In this document: positions 33,715 to 42,422 of the stretch, one piece after another | How positions within the stretch are numbered: position 1 is the first letter of the stretch | Layout: every line of letters starts with the position of its first letter | Assembly: GCA_964518305.1 (NCBI GenBank) | Contig: CAZFDK010000016.1 | Location: 1 to 44,787 of the forward strand | DNA: 44,787 nt | Reading direction: 5' to 3' | Source: Caribbeanibacter sp964518305 | Lineage (GTDB): Bacteria > Gemmatimonadota > Gemmatimonadetes > Palauibacterales > Palauibacteraceae | Program-made: the position numbers and the translations under genes | Notes under the pieces: model-generated | Database searches by the model: none | The model's input: the letters and a program-made list of their open reading frames with translations, nothing else | Told to the model about the DNA's origin: nothing

Positions 33715-35799
33715 ATGAGCCAGAAGGGCTCGCCCCTCTATCGGCCAATCCAGTATCTGAAGGGCGTCGGCCCGAGTCGCTCCGAGAAGTTCGCCCGCCT
33801 CGACGTCCGAACCGGCGGCGATCTCCTGTACCACGTTCCGCACCGTTACGAGGATGCCACCACCCTGACGCCGATCTCCTCGCTCCACCCCGGGGACGAG
33901 GCGACCGTGGTGGGACGGGTCGTATCGAAGGGCGTGATCCCGACCCAGAAGGGGCTGCGGATCTTCCGTGCCGTGATCCGCGACGACAGTGGCGTGATCG
34001 AGTGTGCGTGGCCCGGTCAGCCGTGGCTGGAGCGCTCCATCGACCGCGGCGACCTGCTTCTGGTCTCCGGGCCGGTGAAGTTCTTCCATGGCCGCCAGAT
34101 CCAGCCTCGCGAGTTCACCACGCTCGAGGAGGAGGGGGACGAGGACGGTGCCGCGGCCGGGGGCGAGGTGTTCCCCGTCTACCCCGCCACGGAGGGGCTC
34201 AGCCACCGGCAGATCCGGAGCATCGTCCGGAAGAACCTCGACGAGCTGCTGGACGCCGTCGAGGAGAAGGAGCTCTTCGACGAGGGGTGGCGGGCGGAGA
34301 TCGGCGTCCCCCACCTCCGTGACGCCCTTGAGACCTTGCATCGCCCGGAGGACCCCGGGCAGATCGAGACTGCCAGACGTCGCCTGGCGTACGAGGAGCT
34401 CTTCTTCCTCCAGCTCATGTTCGCCCGTGCCCGGGAGCAGGTGCGGACCGACGGGAAGGGTCGCGCACTGGACGCCGACGGAAACCTGGCCGAGCGGCTG
34501 CGCGAGAGCGTGCCCTTCGAGCTCACTGGCGCGCAGGAGGGGGCGTGGACCGAGATCCGGGGAGACATGGAGAGCCCGCAGCGGATGTATCGGCTCCTGC
34601 AGGGCGACGTGGGGAGCGGCAAGACCGTGGTGGCGGCCCTGGCCATGGCGAAGGCGGTGGAGAACGGGACGCAGGCTGCCCTGATGGCTCCCACGGAGAT
34701 CCTGGCCGAGCAGCACGCCCGAACCCTGGCCGAGCTACTGGAGCCGCTGGGACTGGAGCCGGTCCTCCTGACGGGGTCGCTCACCGAGGCCGAGCGCCGC
34801 GATCGCCTGCGGGCGCTGGCCGACGGCACGGCCCGCGTGGTGGTGGGGACCCACGCACTAATCCAGGAGGGCGTGGCGTACGAGGACCTGGGCCTGGCGG
34901 TGGTGGACGAGCAGCACCGGTTCGGTGTGGAGCAGCGCAGGACCCTCCGGGAGGCCGGCCGGGAGAGCGACACGCTGGTGATGTCGGCCACGCCCATTCC
35001 GCGGTCCCTGGCTCTGAGCCTGTACGGGGACCTGGATCTCTCCGTCATCGACGAGATGCCGCCCGGGCGGAAGGAAGTCGTCACCGGCGTCCGCGGCCCA
35101 GAGAGCCGGGAGGCCGCCCTCGACTTCCTCCGGGAGAAGCTGGCCGAGGGGCGGCAGGCCTTCGTGGTCTATCCCCTCGTGGAGCAGTCGGAGTCCCTGG
35201 ACGCCCGCTCCGCCACCGAGATGCGGGACCGCCTGGCCGCGCGGTTCCCGGAGTTCGAGGTCGGACTCCTGCACGGGCAGATGTCCGCGGAGGAGAAAGA
35301 GGCGGTCATGCGCCGCTTCCTGGACCAGGAGATCCAGCTGCTGGCGGCCACCACGGTCATCGAGGTGGGGATCGACGTCCCGAACGCCACGGTGATGTTC
35401 ATCGAGGACGCCGAGCGGTTCGGGCTGGCCCAGCTCCACCAGCTCCGGGGCCGCGTGGGCAGGGGCGGAGAGCAGGCCTACTGCGTCGCGTTCACGGAGG
35501 AGGAGCCGCCGCCCGAGCGGCTCGCCGCCTTCGCCGCCACCACCGACGGCTTCGAGCTGGCCCGGGCCGACCTTCGGCTCCGGGGCCAGGGAGACTTCTT
35601 CGGCAGGGAGCAGCACGGCGTCCCCGAGCTCCAGTTCGCCGAGCTCGAGCGGGACGGCGATCTCCTGCGACACGCTCGAGAGTGCGCACGGCGCATCGCC
35701 CGCGAAGATCCAGGACTCTCGAGTCCGGAGCACCGGGATCTGGGCCGGGAGCTGATGGAGCGATACGGCGACCGAGAGGAGCTGTACGAGGTGGGGTGA
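33715..35799 (+). CDS. recG: ATP-dependent DNA helicase RecG
   Basis: A 694-residue superfamily 2 helicase that regresses stalled forks and branch-migrates Holliday junctions. An N-terminal wedge/OB domain (YLKGVGPSRSEKFARL, then HVPHRYED) is followed by the helicase core: FELTGAQEGAW, Walker A GDVGSGKT, the box DEQHRFGVEQR, MSATPIPRSLAL, then motif V/VI ATTVIEVGIDVPNA and LHQLRGRVGRG. The C-terminal RecG domain ends with ELMERYGDREEL. Length is normal. ATG at 33715 is used; GTG 14 codons upstream is possible. It follows ftsY by 64 bases and may be co-transcribed. Confidence 0.97.
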   Translation: MSQKGSPLYRPIQYLKGVGPSRSEKFARLDVRTGGDLLYHVPHRYEDATTLTPISSLHPGDEATVVGRVVSKGVIPTQKGLRIFRAVIRDDSGVIECAWPGQPWLERSIDRGDLLLVSGPVKFFHGRQIQPREFTTLEEEGDEDGAAAGGEVFPVYPATEGLSHRQIRSIVRKNLDELLDAVEEKELFDEGWRAEIGVPHLRDALETLHRPEDPGQIETARRRLAYEELFFLQLMFARAREQVRTDGKGRALDADGNLAERLRESVPFELTGAQEGAWTEIRGDMESPQRMYRLLQGDVGSGKTVVAALAMAKAVENGTQAALMAPTEILAEQHARTLAELLEPLGLEPVLLTGSLTEAERRDRLRALADGTARVVVGTHALIQEGVAYEDLGLAVVDEQHRFGVEQRRTLREAGRESDTLVMSATPIPRSLALSLYGDLDLSVIDEMPPGRKEVVTGVRGPESREAALDFLREKLAEGRQAFVVYPLVEQSESLDARSATEMRDRLAARFPEFEVGLLHGQMSAEEKEAVMRRFLDQEIQLLAATTVIEVGIDVPNATVMFIEDAERFGLAQLHQLRGRVGRGGEQAYCVAFTEEEPPPERLAAFAATTDGFELARADLRLRGQGDFFGREQHGVPELQFAELERDGDLLRHARECARRIAREDPGLSSPEHRDLGRELMERYGDREELYEVG

Positions 35800-35900
35800 G
35801 CCCGGTCGGGCCCGCGTTGCTCGCCCCGGTGGCGTCGTCTACTTTCGCGCGGTCCACGGACCGAGCGCGATCCCTTCGAATCCAGCGAGCGCCGCCGATC

Positions 35901-37232
35901 ATGTCGACCCCCGATACCGCTGCGGAGTCCGGCCTGGAGCGCGTCCGCGTCGAGGAGCTCCCCGAGCACGTGGGCCGGGACGTGCGTCTCCGGGGCTGGG
36001 TCCGCCACTACCGCTCGAGCGGCAAGATCGCCTTCCTCGAGGTCCGGGACGGCTCCGGCGCGGTGCAGGCGGTCTTCCCCCGCGACCAGGTAGATGACGG
36101 GAGCTGGGAGATACTGGACGACGTCCACTACGAAGCCAGCGTCGAGGTTCGGGGGTCGGTCGAACGGGACGAGCGGGCACCGGGAGGGCACGAGATCTCC
36201 GCTACCGGGCTCAGCCTGATCGGCCCCTCCGAGGACTACCCCATCCAGCCCAAGGAGCACGGGGTCGACTTCCTCCTGGACAACCGCCATCTGTGGCTCC
36301 GCCATCCGCGACAGGTGGCCATCATGCGGGTCCGGAACGAGGTCGTGCGGGCGATCCGGGACTTCTTCTACGAGCGCGACTTCGTGCTCATCGACACGCC
36401 CATCCTCACCGGCTCCATCGGCGAGGAGGCCGGGACGCTCTTCGAGACGGAGTACTTCGACGAGGGAACGGCCTACCTGGCGCAGACCGGGCAGCTGTAC
36501 GTCGAGGCGGCGGCGGCCGCGCACGACCGGGTCTACTGCTTCGGTCCGACCTTCCGGGCGGAGAAGTCGAAGAGCCCGCAGCACCTGACCGAGTTCTGGA
36601 TGGTGGAGCCCGAGGTGGCGTGGCTGGACTCCGAGGGCAACATGGCACTCCAGGAGGAGTTCGTGACCTTCATCGTCAAGCGGGCGCTGGAGAGGTGCGG
36701 TGACGAGCTCGAGACCCTGCAACGGGCCACCGGACCGCTCGAGACCGTGCTCTCGGATCACTTCGAGCGGATGAGCTACTCCGACGCGGTGGAGCGCGTC
36801 CAGTCGGAGGGCGTGGAGATCGAGTGGGGCGAGGACCTCCGCGGCGAGGCCGAGAAGGCACTCATGGCGGGGCGATCGCAGCCGCTCTTCGTCTACGACT
36901 GGCCGAGGGAGGCCAAGGCTTTCTACATGAAGGTGAATCCGGAGGATCCGCGGACCGTGAAGTGCGACGATCTGCTGGCGCCGGAGGGCTACGGCGAACT
37001 CATCGGCGGGAGCCAGCGCGAGGACGACCATGACACCCTGCTGTCACGGATCCGTGAAGAGGGACTGCCCGAGGACGCCTACGACTGGTACCTGGATCTT
37101 CGGCGATACGGAACATTCCCCCACAGCGGGTTCGGTCTCGGAGTGGAGCGGACAGTGGCCTGGATCTGCGGCACCGAGCACGTGCGGGAGTGCATCCCGT
37201 TCCCGAGGCTCACGAACCGGATCGAGCCGTAG
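35901..37232 (+). CDS. asnS: Asparagine-tRNA ligase
   Basis: A 443-residue class IIb aminoacyl-tRNA synthetase. The anticodon-binding OB fold comes first (VRLRGWVRHYRSSGKIAFLE). The catalytic domain then shows motif 2 (FGPTFRAEKSKSPQHLTEFW, MVEPEVAW) and motif 3 (GFGLGVERTVAWICG). The block EHGVDFLLDNRHLWLRHP and the EFWMVEPE element match AsnRS, notably the Thermus type, rather than bacterial AspRS, which is longer and carries a GAD insertion. The ATG lacks a strong ribosome binding site; the frame is open upstream but lies inside recG. The leader contains a small GGTCC/GGACC fold-back. Confidence 0.95.
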   Translation: MSTPDTAAESGLERVRVEELPEHVGRDVRLRGWVRHYRSSGKIAFLEVRDGSGAVQAVFPRDQVDDGSWEILDDVHYEASVEVRGSVERDERAPGGHEISATGLSLIGPSEDYPIQPKEHGVDFLLDNRHLWLRHPRQVAIMRVRNEVVRAIRDFFYERDFVLIDTPILTGSIGEEAGTLFETEYFDEGTAYLAQTGQLYVEAAAAAHDRVYCFGPTFRAEKSKSPQHLTEFWMVEPEVAWLDSEGNMALQEEFVTFIVKRALERCGDELETLQRATGPLETVLSDHFERMSYSDAVERVQSEGVEIEWGEDLRGEAEKALMAGRSQPLFVYDWPREAKAFYMKVNPEDPRTVKCDDLLAPEGYGELIGGSQREDDHDTLLSRIREEGLPEDAYDWYLDLRRYGTFPHSGFGLGVERTVAWICGTEHVRECIPFPRLTNRIEP

Positions 37233-37307
37233 AGAGCTGATCGGACGTCCGTGTGGGAGCGCGCGGGATACGAGTCAGTTCGCTAAGTCCGCTCGAAGCC
37301 CGGTCCT

Positions 37308-38180
37308 CTACGTCTCGTCCTTCACCCGGTCCCAGAGGGCGTCCAGCTCCTCCAGGGTCGCCTCGTCGGGGTCGAGCCCCCGCTCCGCGGCCAGCTCGAG
37401 CACGCGACCCCAGCGGTCGCGGAACTTGCTGACCGCTTCCAGTAGGGCGCGGCCGGGGTCCACCGCCGAGAGACGGGCCGCGTTGACGGCGGCGAAGAGC
37501 AGGTCGCCCACCTCCTCGCGAACGCGGGCCGGGTCGGCCCCGGCGGAGGCCAGGTGCTCCACCTCGTCGGCCTCTTCCCGGACCTTGGACAGGGCCCCCC
37601 GGACGTCGGGCCAATCGAAGTTCCGGGCGGCGGCCCGGCGCTGGGCCCGGAGGGCGGCGCCCAGGGAGCCGGCCTCCCGTCGCGACCGGTCCTCCGCGGC
37701 CTCGCCACCGTCGCTGCCGCGGGGCGCGCTACCGTCTCCCGCCCCTTCGTCCGCACCCTCACGGGCCTTCAGCTCCTCCCACGGCGGAGACTCCTCGGCG
37801 TCCCCGTAGACGTGCGGGTGCCGGTCCTTCATCTTCTGCTCCAGCCGCCGGACGACGTCCGTGGCGCCAAAGGAGCGGCGCTCCTCGGCCAGGACGATCT
37901 GGAAGGCGACGTTCAGGAGCAGGTCGCCGAGCTCGCCCGGCAGCTCCCGTTCGTCGCCGCCCGCGACGGCGTCCGCCACCTCCTCGGCCTCCTCGAGCAG
38001 GTACGGCCGGAGGCTCCGGGGAGTCTGCCGGGCGTCCCACGGGCAGTGGCGGCGCAGGTGCCGGACCAGAGAGAGGACCCGGGCGAGGTCGGCGTCCCCG
38101 CGACGCAGCTCGCGGAGGTGATCCTCGTCGGGGAGAGTCGACCCCGGCTCTCCGTCACGGTCGCGTTCGCGGTCGCTCAT
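37308..38180 (-). CDS. mazG: Nucleoside triphosphate pyrophosphohydrolase MazG
   Basis: A 290-residue all-alpha NTP pyrophosphohydrolase, converting (d)NTPs to NMP and pyrophosphate as house cleaning. Two MazG domains are seen: the N-terminal one with CPWDARQTPRSLRPYLLEEAEEV and GELGDLLLNVAFQ (EExxE and ExxD metal motifs), then DRHPHVYGD, and the C-terminal one with REEADEVEHL and EEVGDLLFAAVN. The two domains are joined by an acidic/Gly-rich linker (about residues 140-170) longer than in E. coli MazG. The ATG at 38180 lies nine bases after a predicted -10 element, so the transcript may be leaderless. Divergent from alr, convergent with asnS; no obvious terminator in the 75 bases to asnS. Confidence 0.94.
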   Translation of the reverse strand: MSDRERDRDGEPGSTLPDEDHLRELRRGDADLARVLSLVRHLRRHCPWDARQTPRSLRPYLLEEAEEVADAVAGGDERELPGELGDLLLNVAFQIVLAEERRSFGATDVVRRLEQKMKDRHPHVYGDAEESPPWEELKAREGADEGAGDGSAPRGSDGGEAAEDRSRREAGSLGAALRAQRRAAARNFDWPDVRGALSKVREEADEVEHLASAGADPARVREEVGDLLFAAVNAARLSAVDPGRALLEAVSKFRDRWGRVLELAAERGLDPDEATLEELDALWDRVKDET

Positions 38181-38189
38181 AGAGCTTTT

Positions 38190-38219
38190 AGTCTACGTCA
38201 TCTTTGAAGAGGCTGTCAA
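38190..38219 (-). promoter_or_regulatory. Promoter of mazG with perfect -35, likely leaderless
   Basis: On the minus strand TTGACA (38219-38214) and TAGACT (38195-38190) are 18 bases apart. Only nine bases separate the -10 from the mazG ATG, so transcription should start within about two or three bases of it. No ribosome binding site is present. The opposite strand of the same -10 reads TAGTCT nine bases before the alr TTG. Confidence 0.6.
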
Positions 38220-39394
38220 TCAAGGATTTACGACGTGCCTGGCTGGAGGTCGACGTCGGCGCCCTCCGGCGCAACTACCGCCGCCTGAGCCGTCACGTCG
38301 GACCGGAGTGCAGGCTCCTGCCCATGGCGAAGGCCGGCGGATACGGGCTCGGCGTCGGACGAGTGGCCCGGGCCCTTGCGGTCGAGGACCCCTGGGGCCT
38401 CGGGGTGGCCACGGTGGCCGAGGGCGAGCGGCTACGGCGGGAGGGCTGGGACGGCCGGCTGGTGGTCTTCTCGCCCTGTCCGCGCGAGGATGCGGAGGCC
38501 CTTCTGGATGCCGACCTCGAGGTCGCCGCCAGCAGCGTGGAAGGCCTGCGTGAGTTTGCCCGCGCCGCGGCGGCCCGGGGTCGGGAGCTGGGGATCCACC
38601 TGAACCTGGACACCGGGATGGGGCGGCTGGGTCTGGACGCGGGCCGCGTGGAGGAGTGGGCGGAGCCGGTGCGGGCGGCGATCCGGAACAGCCCGCTCCA
38701 CGTCGTCAGCACCTTCACACACTACCATTCGGCGGAGACGGACGACGACGCCTCCGCCGGGCAGTGGTCGCGTTTCCGTGATGCGCTCCGAGCCATGGAG
38801 CGGGAGGGCCTGGACACCGGCCTACGACACGCCGCGAACAGCGCGGCCGCGGTACGCTGGCCGGAGCGGGCAGCGGACGTGGTTAGACCCGGCATCTTTC
38901 TCTACGGTGGCGGGTCGGTCGACGGGGAACTGCATGCGGAAGCGGTGGTACGCCTTCGCGCCCGGGTGCTGGAGGTGAGGCGGGTGTCCGAGGGGACGAC
39001 GGTCAGTTACGGCGCGACGTACACGACGGAGCGTCCTTCACGCCTCGCCACCCTGGGAATCGGCTATGGAGACGGCCTTCGTCGCTCCCTCTCGAACCGG
39101 GGCGAGGCGCTCATCCACGGACGAGCCGCACCGATCCGGGGCAGAGTTTGCATGGACATTACGGTCGTGGACGTCACGGACCGGCCGGATGTTCGATCTG
39201 GCGACGTGGCCACCCTGTTGGGACACGACGGCGAATCAGAGATCAGCCTGGAGGAGCTTGCGAGTACGTGCGACACTATCGCTCACGAGATACTGACGGG
39301 CTTCACGAGCCGGCTCCCCCGCCTGGAGGCGGAGGAAGCGCCGGGCTCTCCGTCGTCGGCGGCGGAGACGAGCAGGGAGAGGGAAACGACGTGA
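38204..39394 (+). CDS. alr: Alanine racemase
   Basis: A 396-residue PLP enzyme interconverting L- and D-alanine, feeding D-Ala-D-Ala to MurF. The PLP lysine is Lys43 in PMAKAGGYGLG (family usually KA(D/N)AYGHG). The barrel has LNLDTGMGRLG, HAANSAAAVRWPE and RPGIFLYGG. The C-terminal beta domain has SYGATYTTERPSRLATLGI, with catalytic Tyr288 in GIGYGDGLRRSLSNRG, and GRVCMDITVVDVT. The only suitable start is TTG at 38204, since family homology begins about ten residues later; it has no ribosome binding site and overlaps the mazG promoter. The C-terminal 25 residues are low complexity. The stop overlaps the cdd GTG. Confidence 0.93.
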   Translation: MKRLSIKDLRRAWLEVDVGALRRNYRRLSRHVGPECRLLPMAKAGGYGLGVGRVARALAVEDPWGLGVATVAEGERLRREGWDGRLVVFSPCPREDAEALLDADLEVAASSVEGLREFARAAAARGRELGIHLNLDTGMGRLGLDAGRVEEWAEPVRAAIRNSPLHVVSTFTHYHSAETDDDASAGQWSRFRDALRAMEREGLDTGLRHAANSAAAVRWPERAADVVRPGIFLYGGGSVDGELHAEAVVRLRARVLEVRRVSEGTTVSYGATYTTERPSRLATLGIGYGDGLRRSLSNRGEALIHGRAAPIRGRVCMDITVVDVTDRPDVRSGDVATLLGHDGESEISLEELASTCDTIAHEILTGFTSRLPRLEAEEAPGSPSSAAETSRERETT

Positions 39395-39813
39395 CCGAGC
39401 ATCCCGACGACCGGCCGCAGTCGCTGCTGGAGGAGGCACGTCGTGTCCACGAATCAGCGTATGCGCCCTACTCGGGTTTCCGCGTGGCCGCGACGCTGGA
39501 GGCCGCCGACGGCCGCGCGTTCTCCGGCGTGAACGTGGAGAACGCGTCTTCGCCGGTCGGGATCTGCGCCGAGCGCGTCGCCCTCGGGACGGCCGTGAGC
39601 GCCGGGGCGCGTAGCTTCGGGCGGCTCGCCGTCGTGACCTCCGGCGACCGGCCGGCCAGCCCCTGCGGGATGTGCAGGCAGGCCCTGGCAGAGTTCGGGA
39701 CGGACCTGGAGGTCTGGAGCGAGGCGACGGACGGTTCCCTCCGCCACTGGAGCCTGGCGGAACTGCTTCCGGAGGTCTTTCGGCGGAGCGACGGGGAGGA
39801 GGGCGGAGCGTGA
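39391..39813 (+). CDS. cdd: Cytidine deaminase
   Basis: A 140-residue zinc enzyme deaminating cytidine and deoxycytidine to uridine forms for pyrimidine salvage. It has AYAPYSGFRVAATLE, GVNVENASSP, the zinc/catalytic motif CAER (Cys59, Glu61) and PCGMCRQ (Cys92, Cys95), all diagnostic for the homotetrameric short-form family. The C-terminus has LAELLPEVF (typical LLPxxF). The GTG start has GGAGAGG about seven bases upstream and overlaps the alr stop (GTGA). The stop overlaps the lipoprotein gene. Confidence 0.95.
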   Translation: MTEHPDDRPQSLLEEARRVHESAYAPYSGFRVAATLEAADGRAFSGVNVENASSPVGICAERVALGTAVSAGARSFGRLAVVTSGDRPASPCGMCRQALAEFGTDLEVWSEATDGSLRHWSLAELLPEVFRRSDGEEGGA

Positions 39814-41111
39814 GGCGCACGGGCAGGTCGACGAGCCGCACTGTCCTCGCCCTCCTCCTCGGTGTCGTCGCGCTGGCGGCGGCCGCCACGGGCTGTACGG
39901 AGGAGGGGCTGACGGGCGTCGAGGGCGAGGAGCCGCCCGGACAGGCGGCAGACGCCGTGTCGGTGTCCGTCCCGGTGGATCAGCTGCCGCTCTGGAGGGA
40001 CACCACCTATACGGGCTTCGCCACCGTAGGCGACTCACCGTTCATCCTGGTGGCGGATCAGCCGCCGCTCCGGGCGCGGCCCCTCTTCCGGATCGGCAAC
40101 GTGCCCGATTCCGTGGGGGGGCAGGTCGTGGACTCCACGGGTGACATGTACCTGCAGGTGGTGGCGGACACCGCTCGCTCGCAGTTCTCCGGCGACTCGG
40201 CGACCCTGGAGCTGTACGCCCTGAGCAGGGACTTCAGCTCTGACCGGGCGACCTGGGAGCTGGCCTCCGAGGGCTCCCCCTGGGACAGCGCCGGAGGTGA
40301 CCTGTCGAGTCGGCTGGCCGACCTCCGGTTCCGCCGGGGTACCGAGGCGGACACGGCGGCGCCGGAGACGCTGCGTATGACGTTCCACGGCGACCCGGAT
40401 TCCCTGATCTCGGCGTGGTCGGAATCGGGACGAGTGCCCCCGCTGGCTCTCCTGCTGCGGGGCGAGGGAAACCGGATGGTCATCCGGAATATGGCCATCG
40501 AGTTGGACGCCAAAAACGCCGACATGGACTCGCTGGAACAGATCCGCGCGGGTATGTCCACGTCGACGTTTATCCACGATCCGGATCTGCCATCTGTCGG
40601 ACAGAAGCTCCGTGCCGGCGGCTTACCGTCCAGTCGGTTCTACTTCGTGTTCCGCCCCCCGGACAGCATCGAGAGCGTGCCGATCCGTGGGGCACAGGTG
40701 AACCGGGCCGAGCTGGTCTTCCATCCGGTCTCGGAGGCGAACTCGCCATTCCGCCCCCCGGTCTTGCTGAGCGCGCTGCCCACCCGCCTCCTGGCGGATC
40801 CCTTCGAACTGGGTGCGCGAACGCCGATCGGTGATCCCATCGGTGCCCAGAACACCCGGAGCGGCGTCGTGGCCCTGGATCCCGATTCGTTGAGTGCGGG
40901 GCGTCCCCTGCGGATCCGGGTCACCGACCTGATCCAGAGCTTCGCCGACGCCCCTGGTGACTCGATCGACCAGTTCGAGGTCGGACTCCGTCCGGTGCCC
41001 GACGGTCAGGACCTGGGCTTCTGGGACTTCGGGTCCGCCGAGGCCGCCGAGGGAATGAGACCCGAGCTCAGAATCCTGATCACTCCATCCACCGACTTCG
41101 TCCTGCCATGA
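39810..41111 (+). CDS. Predicted lipoprotein, unknown function (DNRLRE-like pattern)
   Basis: A 433-residue protein with a lipoprotein signal: basic start, hydrophobic core (11-25) and ATGC with the lipidated cysteine at 29, followed by an acidic stretch. The body looks like beta-sandwich material. Segments such as LRARPLFRIGNVPDSV with SATLELYAL, then NRAELVFHPV, and a final block RIRVTDLIQSFAD ... MRPELRILIT resemble the DNRLRE-type pattern of bacterial surface proteins; this is a loose pattern match, not an identification. It is translationally coupled to cdd upstream (GTGA) and to the outer-membrane barrel gene downstream (ATGA), so the pair likely works together at the outer membrane. 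Confidence 0.75.
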   Translation: MRRTGRSTSRTVLALLLGVVALAAAATGCTEEGLTGVEGEEPPGQAADAVSVSVPVDQLPLWRDTTYTGFATVGDSPFILVADQPPLRARPLFRIGNVPDSVGGQVVDSTGDMYLQVVADTARSQFSGDSATLELYALSRDFSSDRATWELASEGSPWDSAGGDLSSRLADLRFRRGTEADTAAPETLRMTFHGDPDSLISAWSESGRVPPLALLLRGEGNRMVIRNMAIELDAKNADMDSLEQIRAGMSTSTFIHDPDLPSVGQKLRAGGLPSSRFYFVFRPPDSIESVPIRGAQVNRAELVFHPVSEANSPFRPPVLLSALPTRLLADPFELGARTPIGDPIGAQNTRSGVVALDPDSLSAGRPLRIRVTDLIQSFADAPGDSIDQFEVGLRPVPDGQDLGFWDFGSAEAAEGMRPELRILITPSTDFVLP

Positions 41112-42325
41112 GACGACGCCGTGAACCGCGCTCGCGCCTACCGTCGTCGACGGCCGGTACGGCCGGAGTCCTCGCCGTCGCGGGGGGCCTGTTGCTCATG
41201 GTCGCGGCACCGGTACGGGCGCAGACACCGATCACCGGGTTCGGACTCGGCTATCCGACAGCACCCGTGGACGCCCGCGCGGCGGCCCTGGGTGGCGTGG
41301 CCGGCGCACTTCCGGGAGGCAGCCTCTCGGCCCGGAACCCGGCGTCGCTCACCGCCCTGGACCGGCTCACGCTGGGCTTTACCCTGTCGCCGGAGTCGGT
41401 GGACGTGGACGTGTCCGAATCGGCGCCGGCCCAGTCCACGGGCCGGAGCCGATTCAGCGTGGCCCGTGTCGTCATTCCCTTCGGCGAGTGGCGCATCGGT
41501 GCCGGCTTCTCGCCCGAGCTGGACCAGGACTGGCGCGTGACCGTGGAGGACACGATCAGCTTCAGCGGGGAGCGCTTCCCCTTCCGGGAGCGACGCGTCT
41601 CGGACGGGGGACTCTCGTCCGCGAACCTGTCGCTGGCCCGGACGATCGGACCCGTGTCGCTGGGGGTCGGAGCCGACCGGCTCACGGGGTCGCTCGAACG
41701 TTCGTTCCGTCGCTCCTTCAGGCCGGACACGGCCGGCGGCGCTTCCGCCACCCTCTCCGACATCGGAGCGTCCGGGAGTTGGGCGTACAGCGGCTGGAGG
41801 TTCCACGGCGGGCTCGGCGTCTCCCTCGCCGACGTCGCGCGTCTCAACATCGGTGGCTCGGTGGCGGGCGATCTCGAGGCCGAGCCGGACGGGCCCGCGG
41901 AGATCCGCATGTACGAGTACCCGGCGAGCCTGTCGGCGTCGGCCAGTGTGACCCCTGTGGAGGGGCTGGCCGTGACCGGCGGCGGGGGATGGACTGGATG
42001 GTCGTCCATGGACGAAAACCTCCGCGAGGCGAGGGCCGAGGACGCCCGGTGGGCCGGGGCCGGCCTGGAGTTGTCCGACGTGGAGATCGGCCCGCTCCGG
42101 GTGCCGCTCCGACTCGGCGGCCGGTTGCGCGAGCTGCCCTTCGCCCATCAGGGGATGGACCAGGTGACCGAGCGGGCTCTCACCGGGGGTTTCAGCGTCC
42201 TCGGCGCCGGCGGCATGGCGTCCGTCGGAGTCGGGGTCGAGGTGGGGACCCGCGGTGATGTGTCCGACGCCGGCATCGCCGAGGACTTCAGGCGTTTCCA
42301 CTTCACGCTGGAGATTCGACAGTAG
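41108..42325 (+). CDS. Predicted outer-membrane beta-barrel protein (PorV/FadL-like)
   Basis: A 405-residue exported protein: signal peptide (hydrophobic 20-34, VRAQTP at the cleavage region), then GFGLGYPTAPVDARAAALGG and LSARNPASLTALDRLTLGF. This start, with an asymmetric Ala/Gly-rich segment and NPAxL, is typical of PorV/FadL-like barrels. Alternating amphipathic strands run to the end, which closes with RRFHFTLEIRQ; the aromatic strand is near but not exactly at the C-terminus. No enzyme motif. Coupled to the lipoprotein upstream. Function is unknown; ligand transport or an anchoring role for surface proteins are possibilities. Confidence 0.75.
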   Translation: MRRRREPRSRLPSSTAGTAGVLAVAGGLLLMVAAPVRAQTPITGFGLGYPTAPVDARAAALGGVAGALPGGSLSARNPASLTALDRLTLGFTLSPESVDVDVSESAPAQSTGRSRFSVARVVIPFGEWRIGAGFSPELDQDWRVTVEDTISFSGERFPFRERRVSDGGLSSANLSLARTIGPVSLGVGADRLTGSLERSFRRSFRPDTAGGASATLSDIGASGSWAYSGWRFHGGLGVSLADVARLNIGGSVAGDLEAEPDGPAEIRMYEYPASLSASASVTPVEGLAVTGGGGWTGWSSMDENLREARAEDARWAGAGLELSDVEIGPLRVPLRLGGRLRELPFAHQGMDQVTERALTGGFSVLGAGGMASVGVGVEVGTRGDVSDAGIAEDFRRFHFTLEIRQ

Positions 42326-42349
42326 CGCCCTCGGCACTTCTTTTCTGTG

Positions 42350-42375
42350 GGTGACTTGTGTTGGTGACTTGTGTC
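42350..42375 (+). repeat. 13-bp tandem repeat upstream of miaB
   Basis: GGTGACTTGTGTT at 42350-42362 and GGTGACTTGTGTC at 42363-42375 are adjacent near-perfect copies. A partial third copy (GGTGA) starts at 42376. It sits in the 97-base space between the barrel gene and miaB. Confidence 0.85.
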
Positions 42376-42422
42376 GGTGATGCGTCGATGACGGATTCCC
42401 CCAACGTGATCCACGGACAGAA

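Noticed and set aside
35817..35845. Promoter for asnS (TTGCTC followed by TACTTT)
   Set aside because: Match to consensus is too weak for a high-GC background; asnS may be co-transcribed with recG.
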